Of a DNA stretch of 64,000 bases, positions 33,901-44,832 are shown one piece after another; within the stretch, counting starts at the first letter, position 1; every line of letters starts with the position of its first letter. A program made the position numbers and the translations under genes. The stretch comes from Rosa chinensis (lineage: Eukaryota; Streptophyta; Magnoliopsida; Rosales; Rosaceae), in contig NW_020126850.1 of assembly GCF_002994745.2 (NCBI RefSeq), positions 1 through 64,000 of the forward strand, read 5' to 3'. Below the pieces are notes generated by a model. It was not told where the DNA came from and searched no databases. It saw nothing but the letters and a program-made list of their open reading frames with translations.

Positions 33901-35414
33901 CTACCCCATTTCTGACTCCAAGTGGGTCTCCCCAGTTCAGGTCGTGCCCAAGAAGTCTGGGATCACTGTGGTCAAGAATGCTGATAATGAACTGGTGCCT
34001 CAAAGGACAGTCACAGGCCACAGAGTTTGTATTGACTATAGGAGGCTCAACGCAACCACAAGGAAAGATCACTTTCCTTTGCCATTCATTGATCAGATGC
34101 TTGAGCGCCTAGCTGGACATGACTACTACTGCTTCCTGGATGGATACTCTGGATACAACCAGATTGCAATTGCAAATGAAGATCAAGAGAAGACAACCTT
34201 CACTTGCCCCTTTGGAACGTTTGCCTATAGACGTATGCCCTTCGGACTTTGCAACGCTCCAGGTACTTTTCAGAGGTGTATGGTAAGTATCTTTTCAGAT
34301 TATATTGAGAAAATCATAGAGGTATTCATGGATGACTTTTCAGTTTTTGGAAAGAATTTTGATGATTGTCTTAATAATCTGGAGATAATTTTGAAACGTT
34401 GCATGGAAACTAACCTTGTACTTAATTGGGAAAAATGCCATTTTATGGTTCAACAAGGGATAGTTCTAGGACATATTGTCTCTGCTAGGGGTATAGAGGT
34501 TGATAAAGCCAAGGTTGATATTGTGCGTCACTTACCCTCTCCCACTTCTGTGAGAGAGATTCGTTCTTTCCTTGGCCATGCAGATTTTTACAGGAGGTTC
34601 ATCAAGGACTTCTCCAAAATTTCGAGACCCTTATGTCAACTACTCCAGAAGGATGTGCCATTTCACTTTGACAAGGAGTGTCAAGAAGCTTTTGACAAGC
34701 TTAAGGAGTTGTTGACATCTGCCCCCATCATGTTACCTCCAGACTGGTCCTTGCCCTTTGAGTTGATGTGTGATGCCTCTGACTATGCAGTTGGAGCTGT
34801 TTTGGGGCAAAACAAGGACAAGCTACCCTATGCCATCTACTACGCCTCAAGGACTCTCAATGATGCACAGATGAATTATTCAACCACAGAGAAAGAGCTC
34901 CTTGCAGTTGTCTTTGCCCTTGAGAAGTTTCGCTCTTATTTACTTGGTACCAAAGTTACTATCTTTACTGACCATGCAGCTTTGAAATACTTGATGACCA
35001 AGAAGGAGGCGAAACCAAGGCTCATCAGATGGATCCTACTCTTGCAAGAATTCGACGTGGAAATCAAGGACAAGAAGGGTAGTGAGAACGTGGTAGCTGA
35101 CCACTTGAGTCGCTTAGTGCATGCAGAAGATCATCTCCCTCTGGTGGAGACATTTCCAGATGAGCAACTCTTTGGACTTCAGGTAAGTGAACCATGGTAT
35201 GCAGATATTGTGAACTATATTGTGTCTAGGAAGATTCCTGATACCATGTCACGTGCTCATAAAGATAGGCTTAAGAAAACTGTTAAGCAATATGTTTGGG
35301 ATGAACCTTCTCTGTGGAAATATTGTTCTGATCAATTGATTAGAAGATGTGTGCCTGAACATGAACATAATGCTATACTTTCGTTTTGCCACTCTAAAGC
35401 ATGTGGGGGTCACT
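30965..35414 (+). CDS. gag-pol: gag-pol of A3, main part (Gag, PR, RT, RNase H, INT start)
   Basis: One uninterrupted frame codes for the rest of Gag and most of Pol. The CCHC knuckle is at 31877-31918. An aspartic protease follows, with DLGAS (32957-32971) where many families have D(S/T)G, and the later LLLGRPFLRTARTKIDV flap region. Reverse transcriptase has FPLPFIDQMLERLAGH, LDGYSGYNQI and the catalytic FMDDF (34324-34338). RNase H has its Asp at 34772, Glu near 34889 and Asp in TDHAALKYL near 34970. The integrase N-terminus begins before the C insertion at 35415. No frameshift separates gag from pol, so Pol level must be set another way. The frame continues at 41770. Confidence 0.92.
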
Positions 35415-35781
35415 TGATAGGACCAAAAATGTGTGACGATATTATTGATTATGTGCCTCATTTTAGCCTTATTTCTCCCTTAGTTTAGTGTTTTGAGTCA
35501 TTATGTCATTTTGAGAGTCTTGTTGAGTGTTTGGAGTGAAATAGGCGGAAAAAGTAAAATTCATGAAAAATCCTAGCTGGATCAGGATTCCTAACTGTCA
35601 ACTATTTTTGCGGTCTTTACATTTTAATTTCCCTTTATTTTCTCTAGAAAATTCTGATATTCTCTTGCTTGTTGTAGGAAACGTTGCCTGGTTGAACTCT
35701 TGGAAACAGCAATGATGGCGTCATAAAATAAAGCATTAAGATATTTGACCAAGCAATGAAGAAGGGAAATAAAGGAGAAAA

Positions 35782-36020
35782 GATGTTTTCAGTTGAGGAA
35801 TAAAAGAGAAAGACGTTTCAGCTGGAAAATAAATAAGAGAAAAACGTTTTCAGTTGGGGAATAAAGGAGAAAAGACGTTTTTAGTTGAGGAATAAAAGAA
35901 AAAGATGTTTCAGCTGGAAAAATAAATAAGAGAAAGACGTTTCAGCTTGGAAATTAAAGGAATTGCCCCATTATGAGAGGAGTTAAGGCCATAAAGAAGA
36001 CGTTTCAGTTGGAAAAGCCA
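35782..36020 (+). repeat. U3 tandem repeats upstream of the C promoter
   Basis: About six contiguous diverged units of 28-32 bp, each with (A/G)A(C/T)GTTT(T)CAG(C/T)TG followed by an A/G-rich half containing AATAAA, run to ~35965. One more unit lies at ~35998-36020, ending near the TATA box. The array is repeated at 40406-40644 in the 3' LTR. Similar U3 arrays act as enhancers in other plant retrotransposons; that role is inferred here. Confidence 0.7.
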
Positions 36021-36033
36021 ACCAATGCTCCCC

Positions 36034-36041
36034 TATAAATA
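36034..36041 (+). promoter_or_regulatory. TATA box, C 5' LTR
   Basis: TATAAATA lies directly after the last U3 repeat unit. The copy in the 3' LTR is at 40658-40665. Confidence 0.65.
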
Positions 36042-37140
36042 GACAACGTCCAGAACATAATTTGCATCACTTCCCAGCCAAGATCATTCCAAGACTACCC
36101 AATTCACTCCTCAAACCTCCATATCTTACAAGACCGTGACCACCATCCATCCATCAATCTACAAAGCTCTAAGGCGCTGAGTCAAGGACGCTCCACCACC
36201 ATAGTAGAGACAAGTTCATCACCTTGTTGCTAAGCCGCTGAGGAAAGCTTCAAAGTGTAACTATGACTCTACTTATAATTTTTGTTTCGGTTTTGTGTGT
36301 TTCAATTTGCGAGTTGTGTAATTGGAGACATGGAATTTTCAGAATATTTTTATTAATATTTTTGAGATTTTCAGTTTATTATTGAGTTAATTTCGAGAAT
36401 TCTTTTATGATGCATGTTACAATCTTGTGCCCTTTTACGTGTTTAGGTAATTTTCAGAGTTAGGTTAATAAGTTTGCATGCTAGAATAATGGTGAGAGTT
36501 CTTGTGTGTTTTCTTAATTTGCCAAGAGTAATTGTTATTTGTTAAGGCGCTGAGTTAAACAAGTAGCAATTAGTTCTAAAAAGTGGTAAAAACTATGTTC
36601 AATGGTTAAACGATTCTGGAAATTACGTGTTAAATTCTATGTCTAATGGTTAATTTGCACGTGTGAGTTGATTCGAGGGTTAGATAATACTACTAATTAA
36701 GAGAATTACGCTGAGTGTTTTCGAAAATTAGTAGTATTAGGCTTGGTAAGGACTTTTCCGATTCAAGCCTACATTAGAATGAATCAGATAAGTGGATTGA
36801 TCCGCTGAGGCTTTTCATTTGAGCTCTTATCTAGGCATTAAAGATGGGCACATTTTTGTAGCATGTTGAAATGAATTTTCTGTTTTTACACTTAGTAATT
36901 TTCGAGTGGTATTGGTCTAGGTTAGGGAAGTCGATCATTGTATATAGTTTTATTTGTTTTGTTTTTATTTTAAGTAGATTAGAAACCAAATTCCAAAACC
37001 CCCATTTTATTCTTTTATTTGTTAATTGACCTTTTTGTGTAGGTGTACCCTACAATCCCCGGACTGAACGATCCCTGCTTATCCTATACTGACAACTACA
37101 TTTTGCAGGGTTAAATTGTGAGGCTATTTCAGCCGCAACA

Positions 37141-38201
37141 ATTTTTGGCGCCGTTGCCGGGGATTGTTAAAATCCCTTGCACTTAAAGTGTCATCGATTT
37201 TGTTGTATATAGAATGCATGCTAATTTTTGTACTACACTTGTGGAATGGTGACAAATTGCGATTTCGGTTAGGCCAAGCTTTAATTGTGATTTAGTTTAA
37301 GTTTTATGAGTGTTACAAAATTAAGCATGTCTTTTATCATTGTTGTACAATTTGTAGAAGTTGTTTTTTTAAGCATATTGTAAATTGTATGTGTTTCATT
37401 TAGATTAATTTACTTAATTGTTGTAAATTGTATGTGGATATGAATTTAGCTAAATACTTAATTGTTGTAAGTGTGTAAAATCGTATGAGTAGACAAGGGC
37501 CCTTTTGTTAATATTGGACTAAACCCTTCATTAGTACCTTGCTCAGGTCTCTTGAGGTTGACGGCGGCCTTTATTAGCACTTGGAGAACGGTTTAACACA
37601 TAAGTTAATTTCCCAGCTGAGTAAGGGGCATACGGATGGTGTCTTAGGTTGAGACCCTGGGTGATGGGTTCAATTGGATCTCAGAGATACTATAGAATGA
37701 GCCTAAACCACTATGTGGGAGTAGCCGATAGGGGCCTAAACCTCAATGAGGGAGTAGCCGATAGGGGCCTAAACCTCAATGAGGGAGTAGCCTCCGTAGT
37801 ATCACCAAAATGAGTCCTCCCTCTCACTTACCTCTTAATCTGGCCATTCTGCCTTCTAAAACAAAGGAAAGAAACTTATGTCTGGGCGACTATCCCTATA
37901 TCGTATCTCACCAATAGTAGTGGTTTCTATTGGGCTCGACTTACAACTTGGAATCAATTGAGATATTAACTATGTTTATAACAAACTTAAAAAAAAAAAA
38001 AAAATGTTGTGTGACATGCTTAAGGTATATTGGATTAAACATGACCATAAGTCGAGGGTAGCTGTTCTATAGTCCCATTGCACACTGAGGTCCTCTGTTC
38101 CAGTACCTAAGTATGTAAATGTAAAAGTAACTTAGAAAGTAGGAAAGACATAATGTTTGTATTCCTAACCTTGTATAAGTTACTAACACTTGATCTGGTG
38201 A
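37141..38201 (+). other. Leader of C
   Basis: After the PBS come ~320 bases without recognisable features, then a copy of module 2 (about 37484-37950). This has an additional 33-bp tandem duplication (37731-37763 and 37764-37796). An A tract (37990-38003) and the tail of module 1 (about 38020-38110) follow. The module order is reversed relative to A2 and A3. It ends close to a TACTAAC motif where the deletion of gag-pol begins. Confidence 0.65.
37146..37163 (+). promoter_or_regulatory. PBS (tRNA-Asp type), C
   Basis: This is an exact 18-nt PBS five bases after the LTR. CCGGGGATTGT (37157-37167) is fully complementary to ACAATCCCCGG in U5 (37052-37062). Confidence 0.88.
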
Positions 38202-38259
38202 GTCCTTTGTGGAGCACACATTGGAAGAGATACCCCTCCAGGAGGCACCCAAGGAATGA
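38202..38259 (+). pseudogene. Last ~18 codons of pol in C
   Basis: The frame reads FVEHTLEEIPLQEAPKE then stop, alignable to the A3 pol end [19 protein letters not shown]. It is the only coding remnant in C and shows that the deletion took out everything from gag to near the pol stop. Confidence 0.75.
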
Positions 38260-40038
38260 GCACATGTGAACAAGAAGAAGAGTCCAGGCTGAAGGACGAT
38301 AAATATTAAAGCGCTGCATGGGAGGCAACCCATTTCAACCGAAGCTGTGAAGGAGCCATCAACGAGAGTTTGAAATTTCTATCCCTTCACTTGCTTAGGT
38401 TGAATTGTACTTGTGTCTTTGTTTATTGTTTGTTTATTTTACCCTTCCCTAAAATAAAAAAATAAAAAATAAAAAAATAAAAATTCTATGGTTTTTTTAG
38501 TGTCTTTTTTTTTTTGTTTTGTTTGCTTGAGTCTTAGGATGCCCCTAACGTCTAGGATGAACATGTCTCTGAATTCATGGTTGAAGGTTTTCACAATCGA
38601 AATAGGACTTAATTGAATTCTGTGGTTAATCGACATTGTAATGCTTGTATGAAGATTTGAGATAGGATTGTAACTTGGTTCATTAAGCATGCTAGGATTA
38701 AGTCTGATTCATTTTACCCTAAGTGAGCTGTTGAGCTAAAATACCTTCTTTTCGAGTGCTTATTGATAAATTCAAAATTTCATGGCTGTATTTGCAAAAC
38801 CTCATCATTCTTTGAAAATCCAATGATCATGTGCCATAGATTTTAATGGACTATAGAGTACTAGAACTCGGCTGTTGTGACTGTCAAAACTTGTATGCCA
38901 TAATATGCACTGATCCTGGATAGGATAGAAGGCATTAGGGTAACCACCATAGCCAAACAAGCATGTGTCCCTAACTGTGCCCGTCGTGGGACTCCTTAGA
39001 ATGAACCCCTTTGAGCCTACGTTGAAAACCTTTGTTTCATCACCCTCACTACCCTACCATGAGCTTAGTACAGGATATCTCTACCCTTGTCTTAGGGACT
39101 TAGTAGAGCATGACATAGTATGTAGGGGTGACGATGAAAGACAAGTGTGGGGTGGGGAAAATCCAAGAAAAAAAGAAGAGAAAAAAAATTTTGCCGTAAA
39201 AAAAAAATGAAAGAAAATGAAAATGAAAAAGAAAGAAAGAAAAGCGGCAAAATAGAAGAAAAATTGAAAAGAAAACTCTTGGGAAATTGTTGAAGTGTGG
39301 TTTTGGACTTTCAAATTTGTAGAAGGCTCAAAGTTGAAAATTATGCCTTTGTCCATTCCCATGTTGGTTAGAGTGAAGGTTTGGCCCAAAACAATGATAT
39401 TTGGTCTACAAAAATGATGACATAAGGTGGTCCATATATGCTCTGCTAGGTCCTTAGGATTTTTGTATCCTTAATCTTCATTTCGAAAACCCTAGCTTAG
39501 CCCCATTATAACCTGTTTTAAGTGCTTACTTGATCCTTGAGATGGGCAGTCTTTGGTTAGTGGAGTCAGTTACGCAGTCGAGCTTATGGTTTAGGTCCAT
39601 TTGTGCACTTAGTCATTTCATGAGGTCTTTAAAAATTCTTCACAAAATGCGTTTATTGATGAAATATGCAAGCTGTTTGTTGCCTTACAATTTATTCTCT
39701 TGCATATACTTGAGTGTGAAGCTTTTAAGCATAGCCATTTCTGAGAGAAAAATAGAGTGTATGCCTTGTGAGTTTGGATTGGACTTGTTCGAAACATGCT
39801 ATCATTCATTGTATAACTTAAGTTCTCCATATCTTGCTTAGTCATATGAATGTCACATGTTTATTAACCATGGAATTATCTATGCGATTTTGATTAAGTG
39901 TTTAACGTGAAAGCCATGAGTTTGGAGTCTCTGAGACAACAGTTAGGAGCAATAGAGTCATTTACTTTTTTTGAGTTGTTGTTTTGTTTTGTATTTTCGT
40001 TTTGCTAAGGGACTAGCAAAACCTAAGTGTGGGGTAGT
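38260..40038 (+). other. 3' noncoding region of C
   Basis: It holds H1 (AGTCC 38281, loop AGGCTGAA, GGACG to 38298) and H2 with ATGGG-AGGCAA-CCCAT. An A/T-rich low-complexity stretch spans 38455-38520. A PPT-like tract lies at about 39143-39157. The PPT hairpin is extended to 9 bp (39999-40022) and is followed by the PPT (40025-40038). ORFs of 75-103 codons in this part have no homologues in the sister elements and are not called. Confidence 0.7.
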
Positions 40039-41764
40039 TGATAGGACCAAAAATGTGTGACGATATTATTGATTATGTGCCTCATTTTAGCCTTATTTCT
40101 CCCTTAGTTTAGTGTTTTGAGTCATTATGTCATTTTGAGAGTCTTGTTGAGTGTTTGGAGTGAAATAGGCGGAAAAAGTAAAATTCATGAAAAATCCTAG
40201 CTGGATCAGGATTCCTAACTGTCAACTATTTTTGCGGTCTTTACATTTTAATTTCCCTTTATTTTCTCTAGAAAATTCTGATATTCTCTTGCTTGTTGTA
40301 GGAAACGTTGCCTGGTTGAACTCTTGGAAACAGCAATGATGGCGTCATAAAATAAAGCATTAAGATATTTGACCAAGCAATGAAGAAGGGAAATAAAGGA
40401 GAAAAGATGTTTTCAGTTGAGGAATAAAAGAGAAAGACGTTTCAGCTGGAAAATAAATAAGAGAAAAACGTTTTCAGTTGGGGAATAAAGGAGAAAAGAC
40501 GTTTTTAGTTGAGGAATAAAAGAAAAAGATGTTTCAGCTGGAAAAATAAATAAGAGAAAGACGTTTCAGCTTGGAAATTAAAGGAATTGCCCCATTATGA
40601 GAGGAGTTAAGGCCATAAAGAAGACGTTTCAGTTGGAAAAGCCAATCAATGCTCCCCTATAAATAGACAACGTCCAGAACATAATTTGCATCACTTCCCA
40701 GCCAAGATCATTCCAAGACTACCCAATTCACTCCTCAAACCTCCATATCTTACAAGACCGTGACCACCATCCATCCATCAATCTACAAAGCTCTAAGGCG
40801 CTGAGTCAAGGACGCTCCACCACCATAGTAGAGACAAGTTCATCACCTTGTTGCTAAGCCGCTGAGGAAAGCTTCAAAGTGTAACTATGACTCTACTTAT
40901 AATTTTTGTTTCGGTTTTGTGTGTTTCAATTTGCGAGTTGTGTAATTGGAGACATGGAATTTTCAGAATATTTTTATTAATATTTTTGAGATTTTCAGTT
41001 TATTATTGAGTTAATTTCGAGAATTCTTTTATGATGCATGTTACAATCTTGTGCCCTTTTACGTGTTTAGGTAATTTTCAGAGTTAGGTTAATAAATTTG
41101 CATGCTAGAATAATGGTGAGAGTTCTTGTGTGTTTTCTTAATTTGCCAAGAGTAATTGTTATTTGTTAAGGCGCTGAGTTAAACAAGTAGCAATTAGTTC
41201 TAAAAAGTGGTAAAAACTATGTTCAATGGTTAAACGATTCTGGAAATTACGTGTTAAATTCTATGTCTAATGGTTAATTTGCACGTGTGAGTTGATTCGA
41301 GGGTTAGATAATACTACTAATTAAGAGAATTACGCTGAGTGTTTTCGAAAATTAGTAGTATTAGGCTTGGTAAGGACTTTTCCGATTCAAGCCTACATTA
41401 GAATGAATCAGATAAGTGGATTGATCCGCTGAGGCTTTTCATTTGAGCTCTTATCTAGGCATTTAAGGTGGGCACATGTTTGTAGCATGTTGAAATGAAT
41501 TTTCTGTTTTTACACTTAGTAATTTCTTAGTGGTATTGGTCAAGGTTAGGGAAGTCGATCATTGTAGATAATTTTATTTGTTTTGTTTTTATTTTAAGTA
41601 GATTAGAAACCAAATTCCAAAACCCCCATTTTATTCTTTTATTTGTTAATTGACCTTTTTGTGTAGGTGTACCCTACAATCCCCGGACTGAACGATCCCT
41701 GCTTATCCTATACTGACAACTACATTTTGCAGGGTTAAATTGTGAGGCTATTTCAGCCGCAACA
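40039..41764 (+). repeat. 3' LTR of C (1726 bp)
   Basis: It has the same length and ends as the 5' LTR. I saw single substitutions near 36025 and 36470 (5' copy), and a group of about seven within ~120 bp (36838-36960 against 41461-41580). Elsewhere the two agree. Confidence 0.9.
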
Positions 41765-41769
41765 TCACT

Positions 41770-42848
41770 TTGGGTCAAAGAAGACTGCATTTAAGGTACT
41801 AGAGTCTGGGTTCTATTGGCCAACATTGTTTAGGGATGCACATGCCTATTGTTTAACTTGTGATAAGTGCCAAAGAACAGGAAACCTAGGTCCTAGAGAT
41901 CAAATGCTCTTGACTAATATCATAACTGTTGAAATCTTTGATGTTTGGGGTATAGATTTCATGGGACCTTTCCCATCATCTTTTGGGTTTATATATATCT
42001 TACTTGCAGTGGACTATGTTTCCAAATGGGTGGAAGCAAAGGCCACTAGAACTAATGACTCTAAGGTTGTTGCAGATTTTATCAAGTCTAACATCTTTAG
42101 CAGGTTTGGAATGCCCAGAGTTCTCATTAGTGATGGAGGATCCCATTTTTGCAATAGGACGATTGAGGCTCTCTTGAAGAGATATGATGTGACACATAAG
42201 GTTTCTACACCTTATCACCCCCAAACTAGTGGGCAGGCGGAGGTCTCTAATCGTCAGATCAAGGGGATATTGGAGAAGACTGTGAACCCCAACAGGAAGG
42301 ATTGGTCCTTGCGTCTAGAGGATGCTTTGTGGGCCTACAGAACTGCATACAAAACTCCCATAGGTATGTCCCCATATCGAATAGTCTATGGAAAACCTTG
42401 CCATTTACCTGTGGAGTTGGAGCATAGAGCTTGGTGGGCTGTGAAGCAGTTCAACATGGATATAGATGCAGCTGGGCTTCATAGGAAGTTGCAATTGCAA
42501 GAGTTAGAGGAGATTAGGAATGATGCCTTCGAGAGTGCTAAGATTTACAAGGACAAGACTAAGGCATTCCATGATAAAATGATTCGAAGAAAGACTTTTG
42601 TTGTGGGCCAAAAAGTTCTTCTCTTCCATTCTCGTCTCAAACTCTTCCCAGGTAAGCTTCATTCTCGTTGGATTGGGCCTTTTGTTATCACTAATGTGTT
42701 CTCCCATGGAGCTGTGCAGATAAAGAGTAAACAAACAGGCAACGAGTTCAAAGTGAATGGCCATCGCTTGAAGCCTTACTATGAGGCCTTTGTGGAACAT
42801 GAAGTGGAGGATGTACCCCTCCAAAACGTTCCAAACCCTGAGGATTAA
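41770..42848 (+). CDS. pol of A3, integrase part
   Basis: It continues the A3 frame after the C insertion and its duplicate TCACT (41765-41769). Integrase inserts the cDNA into chromosomes. The zinc finger ends in CLTCDKC. The catalytic core residues are Asp 41955 (WGIDFMG), Asp 42132 (LISDGGSHF) and Glu 42240 (GQAEVSNRQ), giving 35 residues between the last two, as in DD35E integrases. The C-terminal GPF module reads [12 protein letters not shown], and the protein ends VPNPED with TAA at 42846-42848. There is no chromodomain, as expected for Athila-type elements. The apparent ATG at 41742 lies in the C LTR and is not a real start. Confidence 0.92.
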
Positions 42849-44832
42849 ATGGAGGTACAAGTCTAGGCTGAAAGACTATAAACATTAAGCGCTGCTTGGG
42901 AGGCAACCCAATTCTGAAGTAGCTGTGGAGGACTCGTCAACGCAGATTTGCTTTCTCTTTCCCTTTTACTTCTCAAATTTTTCTTTGTTTTATAGTTATT
43001 TTTGTAAATTCCATCCCTAAATGCTTAAGTATTTCATTGCATGCTTTTTCTTGATTACATTGAGGACAATGCAATATTTAAGTGTGGGGGAAGGGATTTA
43101 CACTTTTATCTTGAGTCATATATTGAAAAATACAAAAAAAAATTGAAAAATGTCAAAAATTTAAAAATTTTTCGTTGCTTTTGTTTTTGTTTGAGTCTTA
43201 GGATGCCCTTTCAACTGTCTAGGATGATTCTATATCTCTGAAATCATGATTAAAAGAGGATCACAAAATTGAGATGATTTCTAAAATGGTATTCTTTGGT
43301 TAATTGAGATATATGAAAAATATATGCCTTGTAGTGGATATGGATTTCGAAACTTTGGTACAGAATATGAGCATGTTAAGATGAGTTTTGATTCATATAA
43401 ACCCATGTGAGATAATTGAGCCCATGTCCCTTTTCCTTGGAGTGAATCGGAAATATATATATTCTTATTTTCTTGGCGATGTTTTGATGATCTCATTATT
43501 CTTTCATCTTGATTGACTACTTGCCATAGATTAAGTTTGATGGACTAGAGAATGCTAGAATTCGCTCTTGTGCTTGTTGAGACGTATGTCAATACATGGC
43601 CTTGATTCTAGAAGGGATAGAGGCATCCTAGGAATTACCACCATTGCCATATAAACTTGTGTCCCCATTTGTGCCCGTCGTGGGACTCCCCTAGATAAGC
43701 CCCTTTGAGCCTACATTAAGCCTTTTCATTCATCACCCTTAAAATCCTTAACCATGAAGCTTAGTATAGTTACAACCCTACCCTTTGTTCTAAGAACTTA
43801 GTGGAGCTATCTTTTGAGACATACTACATGGGTTTAGTGCTAAGGATGAAAATTGAGAAGAGGTGAAAGTTCAAGTGTGGGGGTAGACTTATCCATAAAG
43901 AAAAAAAAATGTGTGAAAAAGCCGAGGAAAAGAAAGTGAAAAAGAAAAAATGTGTACGGCTAAAAGAAAGAAAAATGTTTATGGATTTTAGTCCCCCATG
44001 CTTAGTGATTTTGGAGTTTACTTTGAACTGAAGGCCCATTACAGAAAATATGGCCTTTGTCCAATTCACTATAGTTCAGGGGAAGTTTACAATGAAGATT
44101 GGGCCCAACATGAAGACATTAGGCCCTTTTATGTTACCTCTAGGGAAAGTGACGTTTTTGCAATGCCTTGGTGGATTTCTTGAGGTCTCTACATCTACAT
44201 ATGCTCTACTAGGTTTTTAGGACACTTTGATAAATCCTTACCCTTCAATTCTTAAAACCTTGAGCCTCGGCCCCATTACAACCCTTGAGAAGACCTTCTT
44301 GATCCTTAAGATGGGACAGCCCTTGATGTGGAGATGAGTTACAAGAGTTGAACCTATGGCTTGGGTCCATCTGTGCAAGTAGTTGATATCCTTCATGAGA
44401 TCTTTAAAGAAAATTATACATGTGCTTTCGTTTCTTACATTATGTGATATACTTGCTATCTTTCACATATACTTGAGTGTATAAGCTTTTAAGCATTGCC
44501 TTGAATTCTGAGAGAAGAAAGAGTGGATATGCCTTGTGAGGATTGAATCATACTTGTCTGAAACATGCTTAACAGAACCCATCACCATTGTTACAACCAA
44601 GTCCTACTTGTGTATGTGAAGATTATGTGTTTCAATTAACTCTCGAATGCCTAAACATGTATTCTTGGTGAAGTGCTAATCTTGGTATTGTGAAAGTAAG
44701 AGATTGCTGAAACAAAAAGTTGAAGGGCTATAGAGTCTGTTTCGTGTCAAGTCTTTAATTTTCGTTGAGTCTTAGTGCGTGTCTTAGTGTGATTTTGCTA
44801 AGGGACTAGCAAAAGCTAAGTGTGGGGGAATT
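42849..44832 (+). other. 3' noncoding region of A3
   Basis: It holds H1 (AGTCT 42860-42864, loop AGGCTGAA, AGACT 42873-42877), H2 (TTGGG-AGGCAA-CCCAA, about 42896-42911) and CATTG-AGGA-CAATG near 43058. PPT-like tracts lie near 43080 and 43870. The PPT hairpin is at 44793-44814 and the PPT at 44818-44832. There is no env-like ORF; the longest frames are ~81 codons and are not shared with A1. Confidence 0.78.

Larger units (their letters stand above)
35415..37140 (+). repeat. 5' LTR of C (1726 bp)
   Basis: It starts TGATAGGACCAAAAATG and ends GCCGCAACA. Upstream of TATAAATA (36034-36041) is an array of ~30-bp units with core GACGTTTCAGCTGGAAAATAA (35782-36020). U5 contains ACAATCCCCGG (37052-37062). 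Confidence 0.9.
35415..41764 (+). mobile_element. C: coding-less Athila-like derivative in A3 integrase
   Basis: LTRs of exactly equal length (1726 bp) flank a 2898-bp internal region that has a PBS, leader, the last few pol codons, the 3' noncoding region and PPT. The target duplication is TCACT (35410-35414 and 41765-41769). LTR ends are TGATAGG and CAACA. No complete protein is encoded. The deletion joins the leader, just after a TACTAAC motif (38181-38187), to the last ~18 codons of pol. All cis elements needed for reverse transcription are present, so it could be mobilised in trans (inference). Confidence 0.9.

Noticed and set aside
34283..34298. GTAAGTAT followed by TTTTCAG inside RT, resembling an intron
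   Set aside because: It is only ~16 nt long, far below plant intron size, and lies within a conserved coding stretch (CMVSIFSDYIEK).
35782..36020. CRISPR-like array
   Set aside because: Units are contiguous and diverged with no unique spacers, and the context is a plant LTR promoter.
42849..44832. Env-like gene expected in some Athila elements
   Set aside because: No frame above ~81 codons, no signal peptide or membrane segment, and no frame shared among A1, A3 and E.
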